Below, in pieces: positions 7,889 through 16,380 of a stretch of 64,000 bases of DNA. The translations under genes and the position numbers were made by a program. The stretch is from Chitinophaga sp. Ak27 (GTDB lineage Bacteria > Bacteroidota > Bacteroidia > Chitinophagales > Chitinophagaceae): the NCBI RefSeq assembly GCF_012726295.1, contig NZ_JABAOB010000009.1, positions 124,001 through 188,000 of the forward strand. Direction: 5' to 3'. Numbering within the stretch: position 1 is the stretch's first letter; the number at the start of each line of letters is the position of its first letter. The notes beneath the pieces were generated by a model that searched no databases, had not been told where the DNA came from, and was given only the letters and a program-made list of their open reading frames with translations.

Positions 7889-9547
7889 TTACCAGCCGGG
7901 ATTCTGTGATAAATTACCAGATGGGTACAAGGCTATTTGTCCGCTTGGTATTGGCTGGAAATAATTCTTCGGATCAATGAATGTGCGTTGAGCAGTGGTG
8001 GCGGTATAGGGCGTAATATAGCCGTCGGCATCTCTTAACACTTTTCCATTGTCGGGCACTTTAGCGCCGCGCCAGATATCTTTGTTGCTGGTGTTCAAAT
8101 AGCTGCCTTTGGCCCAGCGCATCAGGTCCTGGAACCGGAAGCCATCGAATAATAATTCTGTTCTTCTTTCTCTCCTGATTTCCCAGATGAGGGAAGGTAC
8201 GGTTGCATCTTTGGCGGGATCTGTATAGGCGGCTCCATTCACTGCTACTTGTAGCGCCCCTTTATACTGCAATGCAGGGATAGCTGCGCGAATGCGAAGC
8301 AGGTTAATGGATTTGTCGAGATCTGCCTGTGAAAAAGTGTATTGACCAAGATTGTCCAACTCAGCTGCGGCTTCCGCATAGTTTAACAATACTTCGGCCA
8401 ACCAGAAAATAGGGGCATCTGTATCGTTGTAGGGAGCCAGCACATTGGCCACAGCGGGTTGCAGGAATTTAGCAGGGCGATAACCGGTGCTGCTGCTGCG
8501 GCCGCTCACCAGGTTGCCATTGTAGCACAATACGGTATCAATGGACTGGAGCAGGCGTTTATCCCTGTTGGCACGGGTATTTTTCAGGTTGTCATCGCCT
8601 TTGTAAAGCGGCGATAGCCCGATGGGCAATCCATCCGAACAGAGGAAGGCGTCAATGGCAGATTTGCTGGGGCCTGCCATGGGTGTACTGCTGGTCAGAT
8701 AACCTATTAATGAGTGGGTAAGATACCCCGGCAGGTATTTTTTATATAGCAGCACTTCCTTGTTACCAGCAAGGTCAAGCGAGTTATAAGTAGTTACATA
8801 ATCGGCATTTAACACGGCGCCGGATGCCATCACTTTTTCGCTGGCATCTTTGGCTGCCAGCAGGAATTTGGCGGCGCCCGTCAACTGTGGGGTAGTATGA
8901 TATTTACGCCAGGTGCCTTCGTACAGGCATATCCGCGATTTAAGCGCCAGGGCTACATTCCGGTTGATGGTGTTGTCCAGGTCTTTTACCCGGATATTAG
9001 TGGTGGCAAAATCCAGGTCAGCCAGTACACTGTCCATCACTACGGTGCGGGGATCGCGGGGTTTATAGATGTAGGCAGTGTCGCTGATGTCCATCGATCT
9101 TCCTATCCAGGGCACATCTCCGTAATCTTTCACCCGGTTGAAATAGACGAGGGCGCGGAAAAAACGTGCAACGCCCTTCCAGTGATTCTTAGCTTCATCT
9201 GAAATAGGTACCTGGTCTATCCGCTCCAGCATGATGTTGGCTTTGCGGACGTCTTTAAAGTCCCAGGCAGCAGAGCTGGCAGGGACATTTTGAGTGAATT
9301 TTGTGAAAGCTGTGCTCGCCTGGTCATCAGAAAAAGAGGTGAAGTAAAAATCACCAAAGCTATTACCATTGCCATAGCCCAGGAAGTTTTCATAGAATGG
9401 CCAGTTGTACGACCGGATATTATCTTCCGACCGCCAAAAGGTGTTGTCGTCAAACTGATCGGGTAAGCCTTTGTCTACATATTTTTTACAGCCAACAACT
9501 GTTATCAGGACTGTCAATATAGCTGGTAAGAATATACGCTTTTTCAT
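7889..9547 (-). CDS. SusD/RagB-family glycan-binding outer-membrane lipoprotein (pair 1)
   Basis: Surface lipoprotein that captures oligosaccharides and caps the partner SusC barrel. The lipobox ends VVGC (C20). TPR-like helices follow, for example ARFFRALVYFNRVKDYGDVPWIG, which is diagnostic of SusD. The C-terminal RagB part includes IWEIRRERRTELLFDGFRF and ends in NYFQPIPSGQIALYP...NPGW. The length of 552 residues is usual. It starts 11 bases after the stop of the SusC gene. The ligand cannot be read; the adjacent arabinose-active enzymes suggest a plant glycan. Confidence 0.95.
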   Translation of the reverse strand: MKKRIFLPAILTVLITVVGCKKYVDKGLPDQFDDNTFWRSEDNIRSYNWPFYENFLGYGNGNSFGDFYFTSFSDDQASTAFTKFTQNVPASSAAWDFKDVRKANIMLERIDQVPISDEAKNHWKGVARFFRALVYFNRVKDYGDVPWIGRSMDISDTAYIYKPRDPRTVVMDSVLADLDFATTNIRVKDLDNTINRNVALALKSRICLYEGTWRKYHTTPQLTGAAKFLLAAKDASEKVMASGAVLNADYVTTYNSLDLAGNKEVLLYKKYLPGYLTHSLIGYLTSSTPMAGPSKSAIDAFLCSDGLPIGLSPLYKGDDNLKNTRANRDKRLLQSIDTVLCYNGNLVSGRSSSTGYRPAKFLQPAVANVLAPYNDTDAPIFWLAEVLLNYAEAAAELDNLGQYTFSQADLDKSINLLRIRAAIPALQYKGALQVAVNGAAYTDPAKDATVPSLIWEIRRERRTELLFDGFRFQDLMRWAKGSYLNTSNKDIWRGAKVPDNGKVLRDADGYITPYTATTAQRTFIDPKNYFQPIPSGQIALYPSGNLSQNPGW

Positions 9548-9558
9548 GGGTTGTTAGT

Positions 9559-12500
9559 TTAAAGGGTGACCTGTAATCCAAATGACCAGGTTTTTTGAAA
9601 TGGCCATGTTCTGCCGAAGATGTTTCCTTCGCCGGTAGTGATTTCCGGGTCCAGTGGCACGCCTACGTTGGAAATGGTGGCAATGTTTTGTGCGCTGCCG
9701 TATATCCGTAATCGTTGCAGGTGGATTTGTTTGGTTATACTGGTGGGCAGCGTATATCCCAGTGTGATATTTTTCAGCCGCAGATAGGCGAGGTTCAGCA
9801 GGTATTTCGACTGTGGATAGAAATTGTTGCCGCCGGATAATAAGCCGGAGATCTTACCATTGGCATTGCCGGGATATGGCCGCGGATAATAAGCGTTGGT
9901 ATTTGTAGGCGTCCAGTAATCCAGCTGGTGTTCATACATGATATCACCGGCGCGGTACAGGGGCAGGGTTACATCTCCGAGGCCCCAGTAATTTACTTTG
10001 CCGACGCCCTGGAACAATACATCGATATCAAATCCTTTGTAGGTGCTGCCGAGGCGAAAACTGTACTGATAACGGGGAAGGGAGTTGCCAAGTAGTTTCA
10101 GATCGCCGTGGTTGCTGCGGGTAACCTTGCCTCCGTCGATGACGCCGTTACCGTCGAGGTCTTTATACTTAACATCGCCGGGGCCAAATACGAAGTTACC
10201 ATCTGCCAGTTTCGACTGGTCGGGCAGCTTACTGAGGTCATCATCTTTCGTAAAATAACGGTCTGTTTCAAACCCCCATATGTCTCCGAGCATCTTTCCT
10301 TTATAGTTCAGGGATAATAATTCGGACGGGTTATTCCATTCTGTAAACATTGTTTTGCTGTCCCAGAAAGCAACGGAGCCATAGAATGCCCATTCTTTTG
10401 TGATATTATAATTAGCATCTATTCCAATTTCGTAGCCGCGGGTGCGAAGGGCGCCATCATTTTCACGGGGGGCATCTGTACCAAAGGTGGCCGGTACCGC
10501 TTTGTTGGTAAGCATATTATCGGTATTACGTTGGTACCAGTCAACGGTAACGCCTATATGATTATTAAACAAACTGATGTCGGTACCAATATCGAGAGAA
10601 CGTACTCTTTCCCAGGTAAGGGATGCTGCTACCGCACGGGGAGCCCCTACGCCGGAAGCATAGTTCCCACCATTCATCCAGTTAACCTGCGTATTGGTGG
10701 TCATGGCAGGGACGTACCATTTTCCGCCCATGTCCTGGTTGCCGAGGGAACCGTAAGATGCCCTGATCTTCATATCGGACAACACCTTTTTGAAAGGGTC
10801 CATAAAGCGTTCTTCTGTAAGGCGGTATCCAACAGAGGCCGATGGGAAGAAGGCCCACCGGTCGGCCAGCGGGAAAGAGGAGGCGCCATCGTATCTGCCA
10901 TTCAATTCCAGTAGCCACTTATTTTTGTAGCTATAGTTGATTCTGCCAAAAAATCCTGCATACGCATTGGCCAGGTGACTGCCCGATACAAGCTGGTCGC
11001 CGCTGGCCAGCGGAATTTCCGCTTTAGTCGGATCCAATGGGTTGCGGCGGTAGGCGCTGTAGTTCAGTGTATCAACATCTTCCGCATTGATGCCCGCAAT
11101 AAATTTCAGCTGGTGGTCGGCGCCCAGCTTTTTATCGTAGGTAGCATACAGGTTAAAGGTGTTCACTTTATAGTTGCCGGCGGCATAACCTACCACATCC
11201 TGTGAGGCTGAAGCAATATTGGTAAACGGCATACCGGCAGCCCAAAAATCCCATGCCATTACCTTACCGCCTACTTCATGACGGGTAATGTTATCGCGGC
11301 CGATCGTATACTCTGCGCGAACGTTCAGATCTTTTGTCACCTTCAGGGTGGCGCCGAGGTTTACGCGCGTATAATTGTCGGTAACGGTGCTGGTATTGGC
11401 GTTTGCCAGGTATCCCGGCGTGTGGTGGAAATATTTTCCCTGGTAGGTGCCATAGGGGAAGTACGCTCCCCAGCGCCACATATATTGAAAGTAGTTTTGG
11501 TATTGGTAGGGATAGTCGTATTCAAAGTTGCGGTACATCATGCGTACGTCCAGGTCCAGCCATTTGGTAACAGATGCGTTGACACTACCGGTGATGTTGT
11601 ATTTTTTTACGTTATCCGGATTCATTTTCAGGATGCCGCCGGAGTTGCTGAATCCGCCGGACATATAGTAGGATATCTTTTCACTGCCGCCTTGTACGCT
11701 GATGTTTTGGATTTGCTGCGGTGTAAATTTTTTTAGCATCATATCTTTCGCATCCCATACCCGGTAGAAATAAGACGGGCCGCCATTGGGATCAATTTCA
11801 AAATCTTCTCCCGGCACCATTTCAATGCCTTTGCGGTTATTTGCGTATTTCTGCTGCCAATTTTGGATACCGTCACGTAGCTTGAGTAGTTGCATGCCAA
11901 ATAACTCGGGCGAGGTAGTACCTGCACGCACGCCGGCGTCGTATAGCCCTGTCAGTTCTTTTACAGGGTCTGCAAAGTTGGGCAGGGCAGTAGGGGTACT
12001 CCAGGCGAAATTGTTGGAGTAACGTACCCTGGTAGGCATATTGCGCAGGCCTGTTTTCGTTTTGATCAGCACTACTCCGAAAGCGGCGCGTGCTCCGTAA
12101 ATAGAAGTAGAGGCAGCGTCTTTCAGGACGGAGATGCTTTCGATGTCGTCGGGGTTGATCATGGTGAGGTCGGGCGTTTCTACGTTATCGACCAGGATCA
12201 GCGGGCGCCCGCTTCCGTTCACAGAGCCAACACCACGAATGTTGATGGCAGGCGATTGGGTAAGTCCTCCATTGGAATAGGTGATATTGAGGCCGGGTAC
12301 AATCCCCTGCAAGGCTTTGGATGGATCCGTAATGGGCCTGCTTTGCATGGTTTTAGCAACATCTACGGTGGTCACAGCCCCGGTGAGATTAGCTTTTCGT
12401 TGGGTGCCGTAGCCTACCACTACCAGCTGGTCCAGCGAATGTTCATCAGGATCCATTGCGATCCGGTATTCTTTTGCAATGCTTAAAGGAAGCGTCTGTG

Positions 12501-12726
12501 ATTTGTAACCCACAAATGTTACCTGTAAGGTGGTAATGCCAGCGGGTACCCGAAGGTTGAATTTTCCTTCTGCATTGGTAACAGTACCGGTTTTACCGGC
12601 TAAAATAGTGGCGCCTATGATAGGTTCCTGGCTGCTTTTATCTATCACGGTACCGGATATACTTTGGGCCCATGAACCGGCACAAAACAGCAGGAAGGCG
12701 AAAGTGATAAGTATCCTTTCTTTCAT
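9559..12726 (-). CDS. SusC/RagA-family TonB-dependent outer-membrane transporter (pair 1)
   Basis: TonB-driven importer for oligosaccharides. ATG 12726 starts the signal peptide (MKERILITFAFLLFCAGSWAQ); a TTG 30 bases upstream is rejected. A carboxypeptidase-regulatory-like domain (SISGTVIDKSSQEPIIGATI) is followed by the TonB box/plug (LDQLVVVGYGTQRKANLTGAV), the SusC signature SIYGARAAFGVVLIKTK and a 22-strand barrel ending FGLQVTL. Unlike the second SusC in this window it has no STN domain, so it is not expected to signal through an anti-sigma factor. It heads a two-gene unit with susD. Confidence 0.95.
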   Translation of the reverse strand: MKERILITFAFLLFCAGSWAQSISGTVIDKSSQEPIIGATILAGKTGTVTNAEGKFNLRVPAGITTLQVTFVGYKSQTLPLSIAKEYRIAMDPDEHSLDQLVVVGYGTQRKANLTGAVTTVDVAKTMQSRPITDPSKALQGIVPGLNITYSNGGLTQSPAINIRGVGSVNGSGRPLILVDNVETPDLTMINPDDIESISVLKDAASTSIYGARAAFGVVLIKTKTGLRNMPTRVRYSNNFAWSTPTALPNFADPVKELTGLYDAGVRAGTTSPELFGMQLLKLRDGIQNWQQKYANNRKGIEMVPGEDFEIDPNGGPSYFYRVWDAKDMMLKKFTPQQIQNISVQGGSEKISYYMSGGFSNSGGILKMNPDNVKKYNITGSVNASVTKWLDLDVRMMYRNFEYDYPYQYQNYFQYMWRWGAYFPYGTYQGKYFHHTPGYLANANTSTVTDNYTRVNLGATLKVTKDLNVRAEYTIGRDNITRHEVGGKVMAWDFWAAGMPFTNIASASQDVVGYAAGNYKVNTFNLYATYDKKLGADHQLKFIAGINAEDVDTLNYSAYRRNPLDPTKAEIPLASGDQLVSGSHLANAYAGFFGRINYSYKNKWLLELNGRYDGASSFPLADRWAFFPSASVGYRLTEERFMDPFKKVLSDMKIRASYGSLGNQDMGGKWYVPAMTTNTQVNWMNGGNYASGVGAPRAVAASLTWERVRSLDIGTDISLFNNHIGVTVDWYQRNTDNMLTNKAVPATFGTDAPRENDGALRTRGYEIGIDANYNITKEWAFYGSVAFWDSKTMFTEWNNPSELLSLNYKGKMLGDIWGFETDRYFTKDDDLSKLPDQSKLADGNFVFGPGDVKYKDLDGNGVIDGGKVTRSNHGDLKLLGNSLPRYQYSFRLGSTYKGFDIDVLFQGVGKVNYWGLGDVTLPLYRAGDIMYEHQLDYWTPTNTNAYYPRPYPGNANGKISGLLSGGNNFYPQSKYLLNLAYLRLKNITLGYTLPTSITKQIHLQRLRIYGSAQNIATISNVGVPLDPEITTGEGNIFGRTWPFQKTWSFGLQVTL

Positions 12727-12924
12727 ATTGGAAGGGTTTGAATTTTGGTTGAACAAGCGGTAATGCTAACAAAATGTTGAATTACAATATTTTATTGCGT
12801 ACAAGTTTAGATTTTTATTGGTCTACAGGTTGCTACCTCACGTTACTTCGCTGCAATTTTGTTGCAGGTATTTGCGTTTTAATGCATGAATATAAAACAC
12901 AAATGCGATATTTTGTATTAATAA

Positions 12925-12952
12925 TTGTTTAAACGCGTTTTTATTATATTTG
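12925..12952 (+). promoter_or_regulatory. Promoter of the deoR-type gene with an internal palindrome
   Basis: TTG (12925-12927) and a perfect -7 TATATTTG (12945-12952) are 17 bases apart. The spacer holds the 10-bp palindrome AAACGCGTTT (12931-12940), a natural place for a repressor to sit. A second TAAATTTG occurs at 12996-13003. The rest of the 303-base gap (12727-13029) is A/T rich and must also hold the susC promoter, which I could not place. Confidence 0.55.
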
Positions 12953-13029
12953 AAACCTGCTAAAACACGCATAATCAGATTGGATTACTTTTTTTTAAAT
13001 TTGTGCCGGTTTAAAAACATATTCCGCTA

Positions 13030-13779
13030 ATGTTGAAAGACGAACGTCAGGCCTTTATCATGAGGCAGATCAATCTCCACAATAAAGTATTGTCAACAGA
13101 TATCAGCGCTATGCTGAACATTTCGGAAGATACGGTGAGGCGTGACCTGAAAGAGATGGCGGAGGAGGGGAAGGTATTAAAAGTACATGGCGGCGCTATC
13201 AGCCGCTCTTTTCATTATCCGTTTAATGCCGATAATGCTGTGTATGCCCAGGCAGCCAAGCAACAGATAGCCCAAAAGATCATTAAGCTCCTGAAGAATG
13301 ATATGGTGGTACTTACCGGCGGAGGCACGACCATGATTGAACTGGCAAAAAGTATCCCCGACAACCTGCGCGCCACTTTTTTTACGATCAGCCCACTGGT
13401 AGCACTGGAACTGGTGGAACACCGCAATCTTACCGTTATTAGCATTGGTGGCCAGCTTTCCCCCAGCTCACATGTACATATGGGCGCAAGTGTGATCAAC
13501 CAACTGGCAGATATTAAAGTGGACCTTTGCCTGCTGGGCGCCAACGGCCTCTCCGTACAGGATGGAATGACAGACTCTGATTGGGAAGTAGTGCAGGTGA
13601 AAAGAGCCATGATCCGCGCTGCCAAAAAATTGGCGATCATGAGCATCGCAGAAAAACTGAATTCTTCTCAACGCATGAAAGTATGCGACCTTAACCAGAT
13701 CAACTATTTGATCACTGAACTGGCGCCGGATAATCATTTTCTTTCTCCTTACCGGCAACTGGATATGGAATTGCTTTAA
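13030..13779 (+). CDS. DeoR-family transcriptional regulator
   Basis: A 249-residue sugar-phosphate-responsive repressor type. The N-terminal HTH reads STDISAMLNISEDTVRRDL, with the family's VHGGA hinge after it. The C-terminal DeoRC effector domain has the LTGGGTTMIELAKSIP and LCLLGANGLSVQDGMTD phosphosugar-binding blocks. DeoR proteins usually control a nearby sugar catabolic unit; here the divergent susCD pair 1 is the obvious candidate. Its stop codon shares the bases TTA/TAA (13776-13779) with the converging AraC gene. Confidence 0.92.
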   Translation: MLKDERQAFIMRQINLHNKVLSTDISAMLNISEDTVRRDLKEMAEEGKVLKVHGGAISRSFHYPFNADNAVYAQAAKQQIAQKIIKLLKNDMVVLTGGGTTMIELAKSIPDNLRATFFTISPLVALELVEHRNLTVISIGGQLSPSSHVHMGASVINQLADIKVDLCLLGANGLSVQDGMTDSDWEVVQVKRAMIRAAKKLAIMSIAEKLNSSQRMKVCDLNQINYLITELAPDNHFLSPYRQLDMELL

Positions 13780-14651
13780 TCAATTTCCTGGAATGCCCGG
13801 TACTGTTTTAGAAACTTGTTGGGAGGTAGTCCTTTTACTTCTTTAAAATGCTGGTAAAAATTAGAGAGGTTATTATACCCGCTTTGATAACAGGCCTCTG
13901 ATATATTATAGTTACCCGTCAATAATAGTTTAGCAGCATGAGAAATACGTATATCTTTTAAAATCTCGACAAATGTTCTGTTGGTTGTTTTTTTTAAATA
14001 ACGGCAAAAACCACTGGCAGTCATGTGAATGGCCGCTGCCACCTCTTCCAGGGAGATCGTATTCCTGAAATTCCGGTATATATAATCAAAAACCTGCGTA
14101 ATCCGCTGCTCCTGCGCGGCCGTTTTCCAGATTTTTGAAAGAGGGGAATCCAGCACGGTATAGTCTTTCGAATTCGCCAGCAGATCCAGCAGCGCTATCA
14201 TCCGGATAATTTTTAGAAAGCCCGTAGCTTCCAACAACTGCTGCAGAATTACCCGGGCGCTGATAATGGTATCTCCGGTAAACAGGATACCTCCCAGGGC
14301 CTTATCAAACAATATGTTTAATTCCTTAGCTTCCGGCATTTCCAGGAATTCCTTACCCATAAAATAAGGGGAAAAGTGTACGATGTAAGCGGTGGGAAGT
14401 TGGGTGTGATCCTGTTGCCGACGGGATTGCCAGCAATGCGGCAGATAACTGCCTAAAAGTGCCAGCTGCGGCCCGTTAATATCAGCCATGTGATTCCCGA
14501 TAAGACTTCTTCCCCGGCAGTTCTCCAATAATATAATTTCAAAGTTTACATGGCTTTGAAAGGTATTGCACGCGGTCATTCCGAATATATCTTTCTTCAC
14601 CGTAAATGATTGATCTGGAGGAAAGGTGAAACTTTCATATAAATATTTCAT
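13776..14651 (-). CDS. AraC-family transcriptional regulator
   Basis: A 291-residue regulator. ATG 14651 (MKYLYESFTFPPDQSF) is preferred over an upstream in-frame extension that lacks family-like sequence. The N-terminal ~180 residues form a cupin-type effector domain. The C-terminus has two HTH motifs (LEEVAAAIHMTASGFCRYLKK and SEACYQSGYNNLSNFYQHFK) followed by KGLPPNKFLKQYR. It lies 115 bases after susD of pair 2 on the same strand, so it may be expressed with that locus and act on it. Its stop overlaps the stop of the deoR-type gene by four bases. Confidence 0.9.
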   Translation of the reverse strand: MKYLYESFTFPPDQSFTVKKDIFGMTACNTFQSHVNFEIILLENCRGRSLIGNHMADINGPQLALLGSYLPHCWQSRRQQDHTQLPTAYIVHFSPYFMGKEFLEMPEAKELNILFDKALGGILFTGDTIISARVILQQLLEATGFLKIIRMIALLDLLANSKDYTVLDSPLSKIWKTAAQEQRITQVFDYIYRNFRNTISLEEVAAAIHMTASGFCRYLKKTTNRTFVEILKDIRISHAAKLLLTGNYNISEACYQSGYNNLSNFYQHFKEVKGLPPNKFLKQYRAFQEID

Positions 14652-14766
14652 ATCAACGGTTGATAATTTACCGGAGTAAACAAAGAAGCCGGTGCTGACT
14701 TGACCCGGCTTCTTTGTACGTCGCGCAGCACTATCACTACATGCGCCATCTTCCAGCATTCACGGA

Positions 14767-16368
14767 CTAGTAATTGGGATTTTGTTTCAAGTTTTTATTC
14801 AAATCGATTTCCTTTTGAGGGATAGGCCAGAGATAGTGTTTGGCGGGATCGAAATTGCGTGGGCTGCCCACCGTTATCCTGGATGACGGGTCGAGCGTCA
14901 ATGCGCCGGTGCTCGGGTCTACCGTACCTTTCAGGGAACCGGTCACTTGTCCCTTGATGACTTCTTCTCCAATTTTCCAGCGTTGTATATCATACCAGCG
15001 TAAACCTTCCAATGCAAACTCCACTCTACGTTCACGCCGGATCAGTTTCCGGAGGCTGGCCTGGTTGTTATAGACGGTGCGGTCTACAGCCGGCATTCCC
15101 GCACGTATACGTACTTTATCGATGGCTTCATACACGGACGCATCTATCTGTCCCGCTTCTATTTTCGCCTCTGCATAGGAGAGGAGTATTTCCGCATAGC
15201 GAATAACGATGAAGTTCAATCCCACATTCCAGATATCATCAAAATCTTCTGATAAATGGGAGATAAATTTCTTGCAGATATAACCGGTAGGCGGACAGTT
15301 ACCGTTCTGATAATAATCAGGCGACTGTTCTCCCAGGGGATCGAAATAGCTGTTTTCCCATTTTAACCCCGGACGCAGTATTGTGGCATCCAGTCGTGGG
15401 TCCCGGTTGGTATAAGGTTGTACGGGATTATACCCGGAGGCAGGGTCGTCAATGGTTTTGCCGTTCTTCATTTCATACGCATCCACCAGGTTTTGGGTGA
15501 TGGCAACAGAGCTTTGCCCGCTCTTGGAATTCGGGGGCAGCACGCCGAGGCCATCAAAGGTGTTGTATGTTTTCAGGTATTGTATATCGAGTATTACTTC
15601 TGAGTTACCCATCGCTAAAGGACGGAACAGATCACTGTAGTCGTTATATAAATCGTAGGCGAAAGGAGAAGACATGAGCTGTTTACAGGTGGCAATACAA
15701 CCTGTGTAATCATTATTAAACAACTGGATACGTGCGGCCAGGGCAAGTGCCGCTCCCCGGGTAATCCGCCCCTGGTCTGCACTGGCGTAATTCAATGGCA
15801 GATCGCCGGCAATGGTATTCATTTCCGCCAGCAGGAATTTTATTATTTCCTGCCGTGGTGTCTGACGCACCAGGTTGGCGCTGTCTATTGATACGGTATG
15901 CAATACCAGTGGAACATCGCCATATACCTGGCTCATAGCAAAATATTGATAATCTCGCAGGAACCTGGCTTCTGCTTTCATCCTCTTTTTCAATGCCGGA
16001 TCGATAGGGGCATTGTCAATATTTTCGAGGAACCAGTTGCATTTTTGAATGGTCTTGAAATCCCATCTATTGGCAGATCCTGTGTTTACGGGAGTGGCGT
16101 TACCTTGTGTTACTGGCTCATAACCTTCCCAGGGATATTGATCGTATTCGTTGTCGGTAAAGCAATCGTTGTAGATAATATTGTAACCGCTCTCCCAGCC
16201 ATTATAGCAGCCGTTGAGCGCGGCCGTGGCGTCGCTGACGGAAGTCCACAGGGTGCCATTACTATAAGCATCCAGCGGGGCCTTGTTGAGAAAATCTCTT
16301 TTACACCCTGCCAGTGTCACTACAGCGATGGATAAGCCAGCTATTATTTTGTTACATTTCATGATCAT
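14767..16368 (-). CDS. SusD/RagB-family lipoprotein (pair 2)
   Basis: Surface glycan-binding partner of the SusC encoded just upstream. The lipobox ends TLAGC (C22); ATG 16368 or 16362 are both possible starts. Features include the NKAPLDAYSNGTLWTS entry, the EARFLRDYQYFAMSQVYGDVP helix pair and the C-terminal RRERRVEFALEGLRWYDIQR. Ends HYLWPIPQKEIDLN...NPNY. The sequence is clearly different from the SusD of pair 1, so the two systems probably bind different glycans. It starts 12 bases after the SusC stop. Confidence 0.95.
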   Translation of the reverse strand: MIMKCNKIIAGLSIAVVTLAGCKRDFLNKAPLDAYSNGTLWTSVSDATAALNGCYNGWESGYNIIYNDCFTDNEYDQYPWEGYEPVTQGNATPVNTGSANRWDFKTIQKCNWFLENIDNAPIDPALKKRMKAEARFLRDYQYFAMSQVYGDVPLVLHTVSIDSANLVRQTPRQEIIKFLLAEMNTIAGDLPLNYASADQGRITRGAALALAARIQLFNNDYTGCIATCKQLMSSPFAYDLYNDYSDLFRPLAMGNSEVILDIQYLKTYNTFDGLGVLPPNSKSGQSSVAITQNLVDAYEMKNGKTIDDPASGYNPVQPYTNRDPRLDATILRPGLKWENSYFDPLGEQSPDYYQNGNCPPTGYICKKFISHLSEDFDDIWNVGLNFIVIRYAEILLSYAEAKIEAGQIDASVYEAIDKVRIRAGMPAVDRTVYNNQASLRKLIRRERRVEFALEGLRWYDIQRWKIGEEVIKGQVTGSLKGTVDPSTGALTLDPSSRITVGSPRNFDPAKHYLWPIPQKEIDLNKNLKQNPNY

Positions 16369-16380
16369 GATTTTTGTTGA

